Below, piece by piece: positions 14,220 to 16,509 of a stretch of DNA of 16,509 nt. The stretch's first letter is position 1. Every line of letters starts with the position of its first letter. The position numbers and the translations under genes were made by a program. Below the pieces are notes generated by a model. That model ran no database searches and was not told the DNA's origin. It worked only from the letters and a program-made list of their open reading frames with translations. Origin of the DNA: CAZDBA01 sp964503615 (lineage in GTDB: Bacteria; Planctomycetota; Planctomycetia; Pirellulales; Pirellulaceae); assembly GCA_964503615.1 (NCBI GenBank), contig CAZDBA010000114.1, positions 1 through 16,509 of the forward strand. The letters are read 5' to 3'.

Positions 14220-14457
14220 TTCATTTCCCTTAAGTATTGGAGTCCCAATTCAAACAGCGAGAATGATGCTCACTTGTTACAAAAGGATCATTGGCCGACC
14301 GCGGGACACATTTGGTCACGCCTGCAAAGATATTTTCAAAAACGTTGCGGGCCCTCGCTGGTCCGATTGCAAGCGGAGCGGTAAGAAACCAAAATGACAC
14401 TGGAAAAACCGAGTCCAAATCGGTCGTGAATATGTCCTATAAAAAGAGAGCGACCAG
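14220..14457. other. Divergent spacer without a convincing gene
   Basis: Overlapping short ORFs on both strands lack binding sites and protein-like composition, and I see no tRNA-like fold. It should hold the promoters of the 80-residue protein (minus) and of the molybdopterin enzyme (plus), but I could not pick convincing -35/-10 pairs. A 9-codon ORF (14432-14461) ends in an ATGA overlap with the start at 14458. Confidence 0.5.
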
Positions 14458-16407
14458 ATGAGTCACGCTGTCACCAAAAAGAAAACCACCTGCAACCGCG
14501 ACTGTCCGGATGCCTGTAGCATCGTTGCAACGATCCAAGACGGACGAGTGACACATATTGGCGGTGATCCTGACCATCCGATCACGCAGGGCTTTCTTTG
14601 CAAACGAACCAGCCGGTTTCTCAAGCGCCAGTACGACCCGGAGCGGATCACACAACCGATGATTCGAACGGATGGTCAGTGGCAAGAGACCACCTGGGAG
14701 CAGGCGTTAAGTCTGATCGCGAAAAAGATGCTCCAGCTGCGCGACACAAACGGTGGGGCTTCGATTATGCATTATCGTTGTGGTGGTGCTTTAGGAATCA
14801 TGAAAGCAGTGACCGATTACTTTTTTCAGTTGTTCGGTCCTTGTACGACCAAATCGGGAGACATCTGTAGTGGAGCCGGAGAAGAAGCCCAATACATCGA
14901 CTTTGGTCACGTCGACAGCAACGACCTGTTCGACTTGTTAAACGCGAAAACAATTTTTCTGTGGGGAAAAAATCCGTTCATTAGCCAAGTTCACATGTTG
15001 CCGTTGCTGAAACAGGCGAAAGCGGCAGGTACGCGAATCATCAATGTCGATCCCGTGAGACATCGTGGAGCCAAATTCAGTGACGAGTTTATTCAAGTTG
15101 CACCAGGCGGTGATGCCGCCTTGTCATTGGGTATGGTTCGTTGGTTGAGCGAGAATCAAGCGTTAGACCCAGCCGCGGCTGACTATTGCGATCATCTGGA
15201 AACTTTCCTCGCGTTGGCAACTTCGAAAACGCTGGATGAGTGGGCTGCTCTGGCCGGCATCACAAAAGACGAAATCGTTTTAGCAGCCCGCGAGTTTGCC
15301 AACGGTCCGACAACTGCATTGGTCGGCTGGGGCATGCAAAGGCGAAAATACGGCGCGGCGGCAATTCGCACCATCGATGCACTGTCGGCAGTGACCGGGA
15401 ACATCGGAATCGCTGGCGGCGGTGTTTCGTACTATTTCGCAAGACGATCCGCGTTTGATGTCGACTTTGTGGACGCCCGTCTCGCGCCGCGTAGGATTCC
15501 AGAGCCCGAGTTGGGAATCGGTTTGGAGAAAGCTTCCGATCCTCCGATCGAAATGGTATGGATTACCGCGGCCAACCCGATTGCGATGCTGCCCGATTCG
15601 TTACGAATCCAACGAGCCCTTTCGGAGCGGTTCACGGTCGTCGTCGATTCGTTTATGACCGACACCGCGATGGTCGCCGATGTGTTCCTGCCCACGACAA
15701 CGTTGCTGGAAGACAACGACTTAATCGGCGCGTACGGACATCACTTTATTAGTGAAGCCACTCCAGTCGTCAAAGCGGCTGGCCAGTCCAAAACCGACTA
15801 CGGGATTTTGCAAATGCTCGCTCCCATGGTTGGAGTCGGCCACCCGTTCGATGAGGACGTGGAATACTGGAAGCGAAAATTAACTCAAACACTCGCCGAT
15901 TCGGGCCATTCGCTGGATGTGATGCGATCCGAAATCGAAACGCAAGGAGCGATGCTCAATCCATTAGCAGCCAAAGTCGTTTTTGCGGATCGAAAGTTCG
16001 CTACTGTTTCAGGCAAAGTCAACTTGATCACTGAATTTATGGAGCCGCCGTCAAATGGCCCCCGGCCCGAAGAATATCCGCTTCGCTTGACTGCGCTTTC
16101 AACCGAAAACAGTCAGGCATCTCAGTGGGAACCGGGCATCTCTCGCGGAATTGTCGTGATGACGATTCATCCCAGTGCTGCCAACGGAAACTCTGACGGC
16201 GATACGGTCACAATCGAATCCAGGATCGCTTCGATGAAGGTCCGTTTGAAATTCGATCCCGGCCAACGCCCCGATATCGCTTTGGTGCCCAAAGGCGGCT
16301 GGCTCTCGGAAGGCCGTTGTGCCAACGCTCTGATCGAAGCGGAACTAACCGACCACGGCGGTGGTGCCTGTTACTACGATACAGGCATTCGCATCAAGAA
16401 TGATTAG
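14458..16407 (+). CDS. Molybdopterin (Mo/W-bisPGD) oxidoreductase with N-terminal 4Fe-4S cluster
   Basis: A 649-residue member of the molybdopterin oxidoreductase (DMSO reductase) superfamily, of the shorter cytoplasmic type. The N-terminal cluster ligands are Cys12, Cys16, Cys20 and Cys48 (CNRDCPDAC and GFLCKRTSRFL). GDPDHPITQG and the YDPERITQPM segment are typical. SGDICSGAGEEA contains Cys137, the best candidate for the protein ligand to Mo/W (inference). The central Rossmann parts read IFLWGKNPFISQ and IINVDPVRHRGAKFSDEFI, with a second cofactor region at WITAANPIAMLPD. The C-terminal MopB_CT-type domain is complete. No signal peptide or partner electron-transfer subunit is seen. Substrate unknown. 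An AGAGAG element 7-8 bases upstream weakly supports the ATG. Confidence 0.93.
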   Translation: MSHAVTKKKTTCNRDCPDACSIVATIQDGRVTHIGGDPDHPITQGFLCKRTSRFLKRQYDPERITQPMIRTDGQWQETTWEQALSLIAKKMLQLRDTNGGASIMHYRCGGALGIMKAVTDYFFQLFGPCTTKSGDICSGAGEEAQYIDFGHVDSNDLFDLLNAKTIFLWGKNPFISQVHMLPLLKQAKAAGTRIINVDPVRHRGAKFSDEFIQVAPGGDAALSLGMVRWLSENQALDPAAADYCDHLETFLALATSKTLDEWAALAGITKDEIVLAAREFANGPTTALVGWGMQRRKYGAAAIRTIDALSAVTGNIGIAGGGVSYYFARRSAFDVDFVDARLAPRRIPEPELGIGLEKASDPPIEMVWITAANPIAMLPDSLRIQRALSERFTVVVDSFMTDTAMVADVFLPTTTLLEDNDLIGAYGHHFISEATPVVKAAGQSKTDYGILQMLAPMVGVGHPFDEDVEYWKRKLTQTLADSGHSLDVMRSEIETQGAMLNPLAAKVVFADRKFATVSGKVNLITEFMEPPSNGPRPEEYPLRLTALSTENSQASQWEPGISRGIVVMTIHPSAANGNSDGDTVTIESRIASMKVRLKFDPGQRPDIALVPKGGWLSEGRCANALIEAELTDHGGGACYYDTGIRIKND

Positions 16408-16409
16408 CT

Positions 16410-16509
16410 TTATAAGAGCGACTCAGTAGGAGCCAGCGGCTGCCCGGCACCATCTCGCTTGGGTGAGGTCCGCAGCCAACGGGTGGCGACCTCCCGATCA
16501 CTCCAAGTT
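16410..16509 (-). pseudogene. 3' end of a transposase-like ORF, apparently truncated (enters from the right edge)
   Basis: The minus-strand frame from the window edge reads TWSDREVATRWLRTSPKRDG and then AGQPLAPTESLL before a TAA at 16412-16410. The pattern WSDxEVxxRWLxxxPxRxxxGxPxxPT recalls an internal segment of a planctomycete transposase-like family related to REP-associated (Y1/IS200-like) transposases. In members I recall, the protein continues for well over 100 residues after this point. Here it stops three bases before the end of the molybdopterin gene, so there is no room for the rest. It therefore looks like a cut-off remnant. Only 33 codons are visible, so the family call is from memory and moderate. 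Confidence 0.45.

Noticed and set aside
14145..14418. Several 60-80 codon ORFs in the spacer before the molybdopterin gene
   Set aside because: They overlap one another on both strands, lack good ribosome-binding sites and do not look like proteins.
1..16509. CRISPR arrays, tRNA or rRNA genes, and defence or phage modules
   Set aside because: No regularly spaced repeats, cloverleaf sequences, rRNA signatures, nucleases, integrases or toxin-antitoxin pairs could be recognised.

Overview
The window looks like a chromosomal segment of a planctomycete, probably a Pirellula/Rhodopirellula-type bacterium. This is inferred from moderate GC, secreted proteins without recognisable domains (one of them very Cys-rich), a TrkH with a large extracytoplasmic insertion, and the end of a protein resembling a transposase-like family I associate with that phylum. 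No rRNA, tRNA, CRISPR array or complete mobile element is visible. A 100-N scaffold gap lies at 11266-11365.

Left part, minus strand (1-5195). A potassium-transport operon reads right to left: a four-helix membrane protein, TrkH, a DUF2752 membrane protein and an alpha/beta hydrolase that runs off the left edge. Junctions are tight (GTGA overlap, TGA-ATG adjacency), and a good sigma70-like promoter (3731-3759) sits just upstream. A separate lipoprotein unit (5195 to 3833) encodes two lipoproteins that appear to share a small fold, with a doubtful 75-codon ORF between them. It ends in a clear intrinsic terminator (3765-3794).

Middle (5196-8350). A 220-bp spacer rich in inverted repeats precedes a 20-cysteine secreted protein, which ends in its own terminator (6135-6171). 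Convergent to it is a Trm112-like/HIT gene pair (6845 to 6196) with an ATGA overlap. Next is a secreted coiled-coil, Gln/Pro-rich protein (7064-8350).

Metabolic block (8370-11206). bioD (dethiobiotin synthetase) is divergent from a two-gene putrescine unit: N-carbamoylputrescine amidase followed by agmatine deiminase. Together these convert agmatine to putrescine. After the scaffold gap comes a minus-strand SAM-dependent methyltransferase. It is divergent from a membrane-anchored alpha/beta hydrolase that overlaps a hotdog acyl-CoA thioesterase. A perfect palindrome lies in the divergent promoter region.

Right end (13893-16509). A small conserved-looking 80-residue protein on the minus strand is followed by a 649-residue Fe-S molybdopterin oxidoreductase on the plus strand. 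The last 100 bases hold the cut-off end of a transposase-like ORF pointing left. I found no obvious new defence or mobile system. The best leads are the TrkH insertion and its operon partners, the Cys-rich protein with its inverted-repeat leader, and the truncated element at the right edge.
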